Of a stretch of DNA of 47,973 nucleotides, positions 25,523-33,447 are shown piece by piece. Every line of letters begins with the position of its first letter. Positions within the stretch are counted from its first letter, which is position 1. The notes under the pieces are model-generated. The model saw nothing but the letters and a program-made list of their open reading frames with translations. It was not told the origin of the DNA and did no database searches. The stretch lies in NCBI GenBank assembly GCA_007694055.1, contig RECK01000036.1:1-47973 (forward strand), written 5' to 3'. Both the position numbers and the translations under genes were made by a program. Source of the DNA: Wenzhouxiangella sp. (GTDB lineage: Bacteria; Pseudomonadota; Gammaproteobacteria; Xanthomonadales; Wenzhouxiangellaceae).

Positions 25523-26893
25523 ATGTTGCTAAAGCCATTTTCCGGAGTTCTGAATTCTCAGGCTCGCGCGGCCGGGAACGTCGATGATCAACGGCGGCGC
25601 CTGCTCAAGGCGGCCGGACTGGGCGGTGCCCTGGCGGCGGTCGGCGGCGGCACTTTGCTGAGCAGCCCGGCCAGTGCCATGCGAACCAGTGCCCGCATCG
25701 TGATTGTTGGCGCCGGTGCAGCAGGCATCGCGGCCGCCAACCGCCTCGACCAAAGCCTTGACGGTGCGGAGATTACCGTCATCGACCGCCGCCAGCGTCA
25801 CCTCTACCAGCCTGGTCTGACCATGGTCGCTACCGGGATCTGGAAGACCGGGAAGGTCGTCGATCGCAACGACCGCTACATGCCCCGGGCAGTCAACTGG
25901 ATCCAGGATCACGTCGCTGAATTCGACCCTGATGCCAACCGTGTCGTGACCACGGGCGGTCAGGTCGTACCCTACGATTACCTCATCGTCACGACCGGCC
26001 TCAAGGTCGACTATGAGGCCATTGAAGGGATGAGCCCGGACTTGATCGGACGCGAGGGCATTGGCTGTGTCTACGACAATCCCGAACATGCAGAGCGCAC
26101 GTGGCGGATGATCGACCACTACACAACCGCTGGCGGAGTCGGCCTGTTCACGCGCGGCCCCGGCGGCATCAAGTGTGCGGGTGCACCGCTCAAGATCGCG
26201 ATGCTGACCGAAGACCTGGCTCGCCGTCGCGGCACCCGCGAGTCCTTGGAGATGATTTACAACTCGCCTGGCGATGGCCTGTTCTCGCAGCCCGATATGG
26301 ACGATTTTCTCAAGCAGGAATTCCCATCGCGCGATATCGCCATCAACTGGCACCACCGGCTCAAGGGTATCGAGCCGGAAGCCCGGCGCGCAACCTTTGC
26401 CACACCCGACGGCGATATTCGGATCGACTACGACTTCATCCATGTCGTCCCGCCGATGCGAGCCCCCGACCCGCTTGGCAACAGCTCGCTGGCCTGGCAG
26501 GACGGGTCGTTTGCCGCGGATGGCAACTGGATGGAGGTCGACCAGTACAGCATGCGCCATCGTCGCTATGGCAATGTCTTCGGTGCCGGAGACTGTGTCG
26601 GCACACCGATCGGCAAGACCGCAGCCAGTGTCAAGGCCCAGGTTCCAGTCGCCGTGGAAAACCTCCTCAGCGTCATTGGCGATCGCGAAACCGTGGCCAG
26701 CTACGACGGCTACACCTCTTGTCCGCTGATCACCGGTCGCGGACGGGGCATCCTGGTCGAGTTCGACTACGCTCTGAACATGATCCCTTCTTTCCCCTTC
26801 ATCAGCCCGTACCGTGAGCACTGGGTGCCCTGGGTGATGAAAGACCGCATGCTGCTCCCGGCCTACAACGCCATGTTGCGTGGACGTATCTGA
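25523..26893 (+). CDS. sqr: Sulfide:quinone oxidoreductase-like flavoprotein with Tat signal
   Basis: A 456-residue FAD-dependent oxidoreductase. A twin-arginine signal (QRRRLLKAAGLGG, about 23-35) ends in a PASA cleavage site near 52, so the enzyme is probably periplasmic. The FAD motif is VIVGAGAAGIAAANRL. Two redox cysteines expected in SQR are present: Cys218 (GIKCAGAPLKI) and Cys400 (YDGYTSCPL). FIHVVPPMRAPD, HRRYGNVFGAGDC and the C-terminal MLRGRI resemble mitochondrial-type SQR (SQOR), which oxidises sulfide and reduces quinone. Flavocytochrome c sulfide dehydrogenase FccB is also Tat-exported, but no cytochrome partner gene lies nearby. Confidence 0.85.
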   Translation: MLLKPFSGVLNSQARAAGNVDDQRRRLLKAAGLGGALAAVGGGTLLSSPASAMRTSARIVIVGAGAAGIAAANRLDQSLDGAEITVIDRRQRHLYQPGLTMVATGIWKTGKVVDRNDRYMPRAVNWIQDHVAEFDPDANRVVTTGGQVVPYDYLIVTTGLKVDYEAIEGMSPDLIGREGIGCVYDNPEHAERTWRMIDHYTTAGGVGLFTRGPGGIKCAGAPLKIAMLTEDLARRRGTRESLEMIYNSPGDGLFSQPDMDDFLKQEFPSRDIAINWHHRLKGIEPEARRATFATPDGDIRIDYDFIHVVPPMRAPDPLGNSSLAWQDGSFAADGNWMEVDQYSMRHRRYGNVFGAGDCVGTPIGKTAASVKAQVPVAVENLLSVIGDRETVASYDGYTSCPLITGRGRGILVEFDYALNMIPSFPFISPYREHWVPWVMKDRMLLPAYNAMLRGRI

Positions 26894-26919
26894 CCGCTGA
26901 TCATCGGAGTTTGATTCCC

Positions 26920-27276
26920 ATGGCTTTCTCATTTTTCGGCATTCTTGCTGTACTCCTGGAAACCATCCGGCCCTGGTTGCCATTGATCATCGCCGTGCTG
27001 GTGATCGATCTGGCCCTGACGGTCTGGCTGTGGGCCAGGGGCGGTCGTTCCTGGTCCAGCGGGCGCCGCCCTGCCCTGTTCGCGGGCGCGGTTATCGGTG
27101 TCGCCGCATTTTTCCTGGCCCCCTGGCTGACCTCAGCGCGTTTTTCCGACTTGAGCGGCTTGCTCGACTGGATGGCAGTCTTCGGTGGCTCGGTGGGTGT
27201 GGCCGTGCTCGCGGCCGTGCTGCTGTGGCCGCTCATGACCATCCTGTTCGGAGCTAATGCGCGGGCAAGAGGATGA
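26920..27276 (+). CDS. Small multi-pass membrane protein next to SQR (possibly DUF5368)
   Basis: A 118-residue hydrophobic protein with three probable membrane helices (LIIAVLVIDLALTVWLW, ALFAGAVIGVAAFFLAPWL, VAVLAAVLLWPLMTILFG). Its pattern recalls the DUF5368 family, but I cannot confirm this. It starts 26 bases after the SQR stop behind a GGAG and overlaps the porin start in an ATGA, so it belongs to the same transcript. It may anchor or serve the exported flavoprotein; this is an inference from position only. Confidence 0.75.
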   Translation: MAFSFFGILAVLLETIRPWLPLIIAVLVIDLALTVWLWARGGRSWSSGRRPALFAGAVIGVAAFFLAPWLTSARFSDLSGLLDWMAVFGGSVGVAVLAAVLLWPLMTILFGANARARG

Positions 27277-28310
27277 GGCTTCGTTTTTTCGCCGTCGTTT
27301 GCGCACTGGCCACTGCCGCGCCGCTGGCCGCAGGAGATGAGAACCATTTCAGCGTGCTGCTGCGCTTGCAGCCGGAACTGGTCCACGTCAGTGGCAGTGC
27401 TGCCGACAGCCGCGATCGCAAGGGCTGGTACCTCACTGATGGCTGGGGAGGCGGCAACAAGAACAGTCACAACTGGGGAGCCTTGTTCATCGACGGCGGC
27501 TTCCGGGTTGGAGAACGGACTCGCGTCATTGGCCGCCTCGGCCTGAACGTGGATATGGAAGGTCTGAAGGACGGCGACGCACGCGAGCGTGAAGTCGAGG
27601 CCGGGCTGGAAGGCCCCTGGGGACGGCTGATGGTCGGGCGCCTGGAAACTCCCTACAAGACGGCCGGACTGGGCTGGGATCCGTTCAATGCCACCTTCAT
27701 GCAGGCCCGTGCCAATCTCGGTCGTTCCGGCGGCGCTTTCGGTCACGGTGGCTACGTGGACAATGCCCTGAGCTACGCTCATCGCATCGGGGATCTGCGT
27801 TTCACCCTGTTCGGCGCAGTTGACGATGTCTCTGACATCGGCTCGGGCGGCACTTCCGGCAACCACGCCTGGGGATTGTCGGTGAATCTGCCACTGGGTC
27901 CGGTTGAACTGATGGCAGCCCATATCGACGCCAGCGAATTCAAGCAGGGTCCAGACAAGCGCACCGGCACCAAGCTCGGCGTGCGCTGGTCGCATGATGC
28001 CTGGACCCTGGCCTCCCACTGGGAGCGGCGCGGCAGCGGGCTGGAAGACGGCGACTTTTTCCATGTCAATGCCAGCTACCGGCTTGATGATGCCTGGCAG
28101 TTCATGGCCGGGGCGAGCCTGTTCAGCGACAGTGCCGACAGCAACGATGGCAACTACGCTGCCCTGGGTGTGCGCTACCACCTCGACCGGCGCTTTTCCT
28201 TCCACGGCGGGCTGCGTCGCAATGACCGCGACGCTGGCGGCAGCGAGACCGTCGCCGGACTTGGCATGCGCGTCATTCTTGCTACCGGAAATTTGCTCGA
28301 AGGGCGCTGA
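27273..28310 (+). CDS. Outer membrane porin-like beta-barrel protein
   Basis: A 345-residue protein with a signal peptide (MRLRFFAVVCALATAAPLAAG) and alternating short beta strands with glycine/aspartate turns across its length. GPWGRLMVGRLETPYK and the loop-rich GLGWDPFNATF resemble the general porin (Porin_4) family. Many strands carry alternating aromatic and hydrophobic residues. The C-terminus (MRVILATGNLLEGR) lacks the terminal aromatic residue usual for BamA substrates. It overlaps the small membrane protein gene by four bases, so it is the third gene of the SQR unit. The solute is unknown. Confidence 0.75.
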   Translation: MRLRFFAVVCALATAAPLAAGDENHFSVLLRLQPELVHVSGSAADSRDRKGWYLTDGWGGGNKNSHNWGALFIDGGFRVGERTRVIGRLGLNVDMEGLKDGDAREREVEAGLEGPWGRLMVGRLETPYKTAGLGWDPFNATFMQARANLGRSGGAFGHGGYVDNALSYAHRIGDLRFTLFGAVDDVSDIGSGGTSGNHAWGLSVNLPLGPVELMAAHIDASEFKQGPDKRTGTKLGVRWSHDAWTLASHWERRGSGLEDGDFFHVNASYRLDDAWQFMAGASLFSDSADSNDGNYAALGVRYHLDRRFSFHGGLRRNDRDAGGSETVAGLGMRVILATGNLLEGR

Positions 28311-28320
28311 TCCGGCGCCC
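28302..28320 (+). terminator. GC hairpin at the end of the porin gene
   Basis: GGGCGC and GCGCCC form a perfect 6-bp stem with a 7-base loop that includes the porin stop codon. There is no T run, so this may be a Rho-type or mRNA-stabilising end rather than an intrinsic terminator. Confidence 0.3.
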
Positions 28321-28433
28321 AGGGCTGTTGCTGGAACCCTATCCTGCCGAGTCGCGCACCTGAGCGCCTTTGCGCACTGCTGCCCTGCCAGCCGCTATGC
28401 TATTCCCTGGTTTGAAGCATTTGCGAACACGCT

Positions 28434-29723
28434 ATGGGCAAAAATGCATTTGAACGCGCGCTGGCGCGCCTGGACCAGGCGGCCAACCACGTCGAGATCC
28501 CGGCTGAAACCTTCAAGCGGCTGCACTTTCCGAAAGCCATTCTCAGCGTTTCCATCCCCGTGCGTCGGGATGACGGCAGCCTGGAGGTCTACCAGGGCTA
28601 TCGGGTCCAGCACTCGGACCTGCTCGGCCCCTGCAAGGGTGGCTTGCGCTATCACCCCGACGTAGACCTTGATGAGGTCAAGGCGCTGGCGTTCTGGATG
28701 ACCTGCAAGTGCGCCATCATGAACCTGCCCTACGGCGGCGCCAAGGGTGGTGTAGCGGTTGACCCCAAGGATCTGAGCATGCTCGAACTGGAGCGCCTGA
28801 GCCGGGGATTCATTCGCCGCATCGCTGATTTCATCGGCCCGGAAGTAGACATTCCAGCTCCGGACGTCTATACCAACGAGCGCATCATGGGCTGGATGAT
28901 GGACGAATACTCCGATGTTGTTCGGCGGCGCAGCCCCGCTGTCATTACCGGCAAGCCGCTGGCCCTGGGCGGCAGTGCCGGCCGCGCCGGCGCCACCGGC
29001 CGCGGCGGGTATTTCTGCCTGCGCGAGCTGGCTCGTGAACGCGACTGGAAGGCAGAAGATATCCGTATCGCCATTCACGGTTTTGGCAATGCCGGCCAAT
29101 CCATTGCCAGGCTGCTGCACGAGGATGGCTACAAGGTGGTCGCGGTCAGCGATTCCTGCGGCGGCATCATCAACAAGGAAGGGCTTGATATTCCCGAGGT
29201 CATCAAGGGCAAGACCGCCGGTCGCAAGGTCGAACAGGTCTACTGCCAGGACTCGGTTTGCGATCAGGATGGTGTCGACGTCATCTCCAACGAAGAGCTG
29301 CTGACCCTGGATGTCGACGTGCTGATCCCGGCCGCGCTGGATGATGTGATCACCGGGGACAATGCCGGCGACATCCGTGCAGATGTGATCCTGGAGCTGG
29401 CCAACGGGCCGACCACCATGGAAGCTGACCGCGTGCTGGATGAGCGGAATATCACTGTCATCCCCGACATTCTGGCCAACGCCGGCGGAGTTACCGTCAG
29501 CTACTACGAATGGGTGCAGAACCGCACCGGCGATTACTGGAGCGAGGACGAGGTCGACCAGCGCCTGGAAAAGCGCATGCGCGAGCAGTTCGCGGCAGTC
29601 ATGGAACTGGCCGACGATCTGGAACTGTCATTCCGAGAGGCGGCCTACTGCCTGGCCTTGAAGCGCCTGAGTGCGGCCGCCGAGGCCATGGGCACCCAGG
29701 CGCTGTTCAATGGCAAGAACTGA
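28434..29723 (+). CDS. Glu/Leu/Phe/Val dehydrogenase family protein (glutamate dehydrogenase)
   Basis: A 429-residue amino acid dehydrogenase that interconverts glutamate and 2-oxoglutarate plus ammonia. The substrate region shows GPCKGGLRYHPDV, LPYGGAKGGVAVDP (catalytic lysine) and DIPAPDVYTNERIMGWMMDEY. The nucleotide-binding motif is IHGFGNAGQ. The C-terminal ILANAGGVTVSYYEWVQN is typical of the about 420-residue hexameric type, close to GdhA/RocG. The NAD or NADP preference is not clear from the sequence. A 123-base gap separates it from the porin, so it is probably its own unit. It converges with the second S9 peptidase, 4 bases away. Confidence 0.9.
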   Translation: MGKNAFERALARLDQAANHVEIPAETFKRLHFPKAILSVSIPVRRDDGSLEVYQGYRVQHSDLLGPCKGGLRYHPDVDLDEVKALAFWMTCKCAIMNLPYGGAKGGVAVDPKDLSMLELERLSRGFIRRIADFIGPEVDIPAPDVYTNERIMGWMMDEYSDVVRRRSPAVITGKPLALGGSAGRAGATGRGGYFCLRELARERDWKAEDIRIAIHGFGNAGQSIARLLHEDGYKVVAVSDSCGGIINKEGLDIPEVIKGKTAGRKVEQVYCQDSVCDQDGVDVISNEELLTLDVDVLIPAALDDVITGDNAGDIRADVILELANGPTTMEADRVLDERNITVIPDILANAGGVTVSYYEWVQNRTGDYWSEDEVDQRLEKRMREQFAAVMELADDLELSFREAAYCLALKRLSAAAEAMGTQALFNGKN

Positions 29724-29727
29724 ATCT

Positions 29728-31833
29728 TCAATCCTTGAGCCAGCGCGCCAGCCAGTCGGCGATTTCGCCATAAAAGTGGCGGCTGTTATGGCCGGACATG
29801 ATCCAGTGGTCTTCGTCGGGATAGACCAGTAGCCTGCTCTCGACCTGCTGGCGCTGCAGGGCCGTCCAGTACTCCAGTACGTTGGCCAGGGGCACGCGCT
29901 CATCCTTTTTGCCAATGGTGACCAGTACCGGTGTCTGCCAGTTTTCCGCATACATCAGCGGGTTCTGGTCGAGCCAGAGCTGGGGATCTTCCCAGGGCGG
30001 TGCGCCCAGGTTGGCCTCGCGGTGATAGACCGCATCGCTGGTACCCCACTGGGTGATCAGGTTGACCAGGCCGGCATGGCTGATCAGGCAGCGGTAGCGG
30101 TCGGTCGCGCCCTGCATCCAGTTGGCCAGGTGGCCGCCGTAGCTGGCCCCGCCGGCGCATTGACGCTCACCGTTGATGAATCCGAATTGTTCGATGGCGA
30201 CATCGGCAGCCTGGTTGATCTCGATGGCCGGGCCACGCAGTGGATCGCCCTGGATGCGGCGGGCAAATTCCTCGCCGAATCCGGTGGACCCGGAATAGTT
30301 GGTAAGCACCAGCACGTAGTCGGTGCCGGCCAGCAGATGGTAGTTCCAGCGCAGGAAGAAGTAGTCGCGGTACATGATGTGCGGACCACCGTGCATCAGC
30401 ACCAGCAAGGGGTAACTGCGGTTCGGGTCGAATCCGGCAGGTCGTACCAGCATGCTGTGGATGGGGACACCATCGTCGTTGTCGAACCAGAAATGCTCCA
30501 GCTCGGGCAGATCCAGTCCAGCCACGGCTTCGGCGGTGAACTCGGTCAGGCGCGCATGGCCCTGGCCGGGCAGCAGCTGCACGATCTCGGCCGGTTCGCT
30601 GGCCGATTCATAGCGTGCCAGGAGTACCCCGCTGCCTGCATCCCCGCCGCCATCCAGGCCCGTGTAGATGCCGCGCTGCTGGTCGAAATCTGCTGCGGCC
30701 ACGCCACCGCTGGTGCTTGCCCGGTACAGCCGAACCAGGCCGGCGTCCTCGGCCAGGATGAATACCGAGTCGCCATCCGGCGCCAGCGCATACTCGGCCA
30801 CCGCGCGCCGCTCCGGCAGCTCGATGACGGCCTGAACTTCCGCTTGCGGCCAGTTCAGCACGACCAGGTCGGTTGCGTTGTAGACCCATTCGGTGCGCGG
30901 CGTTCGCTGGGCCAGCAACAAGCGACCATCGGCACTGAACCGCGGGTTGCCGTAGTTGTCGCTCCCGGCCGGCTCGCCCGAACCGGTCAGTCGGCGCGGT
31001 TCACCGCCGGTAGCCGCAACCAGCCAAAGATCGGTGTGCGTGCTGTCGAAGGCAAAGCGATCACGGTTGCGGCTGGCCACGAACACCAGGCCCTCGCCGT
31101 CCGGTGTCCAGGTCACGTCCAGTTCGACGCCACCGGCCGTGCGCCGACCGTCGTACCCGGGGCTGGCAACCAGCTCGGTGCCAGCCAGCAGATCCACAGC
31201 CTGTTCCGCGCCGATGGTCTGTACGAACACCCGCGGCTGGAACTCATTCAGCCAGGTATTCCAGTTGCGGATCGGAAACCCGGTATAGGTCAGTACGTTG
31301 TACTTGCGCGCCTCGCGCTCTTCGCTGATGCGCCTGGAGTCCTCGTCACTCTGGCTGTCAGGATGGACGTTGCTGGTAAAGGCTATGCGTTGGCCGTCGG
31401 GTGAGAATCGCGGCTGACGGGCGCCGGTGCTGATGCTGGTGATGCGCCGCGCCTCGCCACCGGCAACCAGATCGAGCAGGTAAACCTGGCTGGCATCATC
31501 ACCATCCCGACGGGCCACGAAAGCGATTCGGCTGCTGTCCGGGGCCCAGGTCACCTGTGATTCGCTGGCATCGCTGAAGGTAAGCTGGCGTGGCGTGGCA
31601 CTGCCGTCAACCTGGACAAGCCACAGGTGACTGGCCTGATCATCGCTGTCATAGGCCGGTCGATTGACCGCGACAACGGCCAGCCGCCCGTCGGGGCTGA
31701 CCACGGGCGTGCCGACCCGGGGCATCAGCCACAGATCTTCGTGGGTGATGGGTCGCGGCGTTTCGGCGCTGGCAATGGATACCAGGAGCAGCAGCAGGGC
31801 CAGCGTATACGATGAAGACAATAGGCGAGTCAT
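29728..31833 (-). CDS. Exported S9 family peptidase (acylaminoacyl/dipeptidyl peptidase-like)
   Basis: A 701-residue serine peptidase with a signal peptide (TLALLLLLVSIASA). The N-terminal half is a WD40/TolB-like propeller with repeats such as VVSPDGRLAVV, WAPDSSRIAFV and FSPDGQRIAFTS. The C-terminal hydrolase domain has GGASYGGHLANW with the nucleophile serine, an aspartate in GKKDERVPL and the histidine in PDEDHWI. It resembles dipeptidyl peptidase 5 or acylaminoacyl peptidase-type enzymes. It is unlike the other S9 peptidase in the window and probably has a different specificity. It is divergent from sohB, with 162 bases between their starts. Confidence 0.9.
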   Translation of the reverse strand: MTRLLSSSYTLALLLLLVSIASAETPRPITHEDLWLMPRVGTPVVSPDGRLAVVAVNRPAYDSDDQASHLWLVQVDGSATPRQLTFSDASESQVTWAPDSSRIAFVARRDGDDASQVYLLDLVAGGEARRITSISTGARQPRFSPDGQRIAFTSNVHPDSQSDEDSRRISEEREARKYNVLTYTGFPIRNWNTWLNEFQPRVFVQTIGAEQAVDLLAGTELVASPGYDGRRTAGGVELDVTWTPDGEGLVFVASRNRDRFAFDSTHTDLWLVAATGGEPRRLTGSGEPAGSDNYGNPRFSADGRLLLAQRTPRTEWVYNATDLVVLNWPQAEVQAVIELPERRAVAEYALAPDGDSVFILAEDAGLVRLYRASTSGGVAAADFDQQRGIYTGLDGGGDAGSGVLLARYESASEPAEIVQLLPGQGHARLTEFTAEAVAGLDLPELEHFWFDNDDGVPIHSMLVRPAGFDPNRSYPLLVLMHGGPHIMYRDYFFLRWNYHLLAGTDYVLVLTNYSGSTGFGEEFARRIQGDPLRGPAIEINQAADVAIEQFGFINGERQCAGGASYGGHLANWMQGATDRYRCLISHAGLVNLITQWGTSDAVYHREANLGAPPWEDPQLWLDQNPLMYAENWQTPVLVTIGKKDERVPLANVLEYWTALQRQQVESRLLVYPDEDHWIMSGHNSRHFYGEIADWLARWLKD

Positions 31834-31870
31834 CCAGCAAGACCTCGTTCGGGGATTGGGGGTAAGCGGC

Positions 31871-31897
31871 TCGGTCGGTTCAGCAAGGCCTGACCGA
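31871..31897. repeat. Inverted repeat in the S9 peptidase/sohB divergent gap
   Basis: TCGGTC (31871-31876) and GACCGA (31892-31897) form a perfect 6-bp dyad with a 15-base spacer in the 162-base gap. It may be an operator or a hairpin; no clear promoter boxes could be placed here. Confidence 0.25.
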
Positions 31898-31995
31898 TCA
31901 TTTTCGTCTCATTCTACCTTGGCATGAACACGCGGTCAGCACGGGCAGCGTGCCGGGCATTAGACTTGGCGCTGGATTATCCGATCGAAACAACC

Positions 31996-32988
31996 ATGGA
32001 ATTTCTACTCGACTACGGTCTGTTCCTGGCCAAGGCATTGACTGCGCTGCTGGTCGCCCTGATCCTGATCACGGCCATTGTCGGAGCTTTGCGCAATGCT
32101 CGGCAACAAGAGCAGTTGCCGTCCCGGCTGGAAGTCAGGCATCTCAACGATGAATACGAGCGGGCCGGCCTGACCCTGAAATCGGCCATGCTGCCGACCA
32201 AGGCGGTCAAGAGTGAGCGCAAGGCGCTGAAAGCGCGGCGCAAACAGCATGGCCAATCTTCGCGGCCGCGCCTGTTCGTGCTCGATTTCCACGGTGATAT
32301 CAGGGCCAGCGCGACCGAGTCCCTGCGCGAGGAAATCACCGCCATTCTGACTGCGGCCAGCGCCGATGACGAGGTGCTGGTGCGTCTGGAAAGCGGCGGC
32401 GGCATGATTCCACCCTATGGTCTGGCCGCGGCCCAGCTGCTGCGCCTGCGCGATCGCGGTATTCGTTTGACCGTGGCCGTGGATCGTGTCGCCGCCAGCG
32501 GCGGCTACATGATGGCCTGCGTGGCCGACCGTATCCTGACCGCGCCGTTTGCCATTCTCGGCTCCATCGGGGTGATCGCACAGGTCCCCAACTTCAACCG
32601 CATGCTCAAGAAGCATGAGATCGATTTCGAGCAGTTCATGGCCGGTGAGCACAAGCGAACGGTCACTTTGTTTGGCGAGAACACCGACCAGGGACGGCAC
32701 AAGTTCCAGCAGGAAATCGAACAGGCTCACGAGCTGTTCAAGGATTTCGTCGCCCGCTACCGCCCGCAGGTTGACCTGGCCGAAATCGCCACTGGCGAAT
32801 ACTGGTATGGCACCCAGGCCCTGGAACACAAGCTTGCCGACCAGGTCCTGACCAGCGATGAGTACCTGCTCGAGCGCAGCCAAAATGCCGAGCTCTACGC
32901 TGTCAGCAAGCGCGTTCGCAAGCCCCTGTTGAGCCGCATCCTGCCCGGCGCCGGTGAGGCCTGGAGCCGACTGCGTGGCCTGATCTGA
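31996..32988 (+). CDS. sohB: SohB-like S49 family inner membrane protease
   Basis: A 330-residue protein with one N-terminal membrane helix (YGLFLAKALTALLVALILITAIVGAL) and an S49 peptidase domain. The family sequence LDFHGDIRASATESLREEITAIL, VLVRLESGGGMIPPYGLAAAQL, the serine in VAASGGYMMACVAD and the GSIGVIAQVPNFN stretch match E. coli SohB. It acts in membrane protein quality control or signal peptide removal. The ATG at 31996 is preferred over the track start at 31924, since MEFLLDYG matches SohB. The stop is 63 bases from a convergent small gene. Confidence 0.93.
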   Translation: MEFLLDYGLFLAKALTALLVALILITAIVGALRNARQQEQLPSRLEVRHLNDEYERAGLTLKSAMLPTKAVKSERKALKARRKQHGQSSRPRLFVLDFHGDIRASATESLREEITAILTAASADDEVLVRLESGGGMIPPYGLAAAQLLRLRDRGIRLTVAVDRVAASGGYMMACVADRILTAPFAILGSIGVIAQVPNFNRMLKKHEIDFEQFMAGEHKRTVTLFGENTDQGRHKFQQEIEQAHELFKDFVARYRPQVDLAEIATGEYWYGTQALEHKLADQVLTSDEYLLERSQNAELYAVSKRVRKPLLSRILPGAGEAWSRLRGLI

Positions 32989-33051
32989 CCGCTCAGCTCC
33001 GGCACTGGCGGGACTGCAAGCTCGGATAGAACCTGAGTTTATCTCTTGCAA

Positions 33052-33447
33052 TCAACGCGAAAGCTGTTTCATCAAGGCACGATTGGCGCTGTGGAAGCTG
33101 ATGATGCAGGCCGAGCCGATCAGGATGAAAGGGAGAATGCCCCAGGGGCCGGGCCAGTTGCTGAAATCATCGGTCGGGAGCATGATCGGAAGCATGATCC
33201 AGACAATCAGGAGAAAGAAACTGACGGCACTCTCGAGCAGGCCGATCAGCGGCGCGGAGACCGGCCAGCGCCAGGCCACCACACCCAGTCCGGTACATAG
33301 CGCATACCAGGCCATGCGCGCCCCGGAGTTGTCCAGGAAGGCGACTCTCAGATCCAGGCCCAGCACAACGTCCAGCAGCAAAAACACAGGTGTGGCCAGG
33401 TAGTAGCCGCGGATTATTCTTGTCCCGCCGCTGACTGTTTCAGACAT
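33052..33447 (-). CDS. Small hydrophobic membrane protein downstream of recJ
   Basis: A 131-residue protein with about four membrane segments (YLATPVFLLLDVVLGLDL, MAWYALCTGLGVVAW, ESAVSFFLLIVWIMLPIML, WGILPFILIGSACIISF). I recognise no family. The long track ORF is not used upstream, because its first 78 codons are read in recJ and look non-coding in this frame. The ATG at 33447 overlaps the recJ end by 8 bases, so it is the last gene of the recJ transcript. No function can be stated. Confidence 0.65.
   Translation of the reverse strand: MSETVSGGTRIIRGYYLATPVFLLLDVVLGLDLRVAFLDNSGARMAWYALCTGLGVVAWRWPVSAPLIGLLESAVSFFLLIVWIMLPIMLPTDDFSNWPGPWGILPFILIGSACIISFHSANRALMKQLSR

Noticed and set aside
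25529-26983. 484-residue minus-strand ORF opposite the SQR-like gene
   Set aside because: The plus-strand gene has Tat, FAD and cysteine motifs in order; the antisense product has none.
26901-28205. 434-residue minus-strand ORF opposite the porin
   Set aside because: The plus-strand porin has a signal peptide and coupling to the gene ahead. The antisense frame has no start context.
30022-31404. 460-residue plus-strand ORF opposite the second S9 peptidase
   Set aside because: Antisense of a recognised peptidase with intact propeller and triad motifs.
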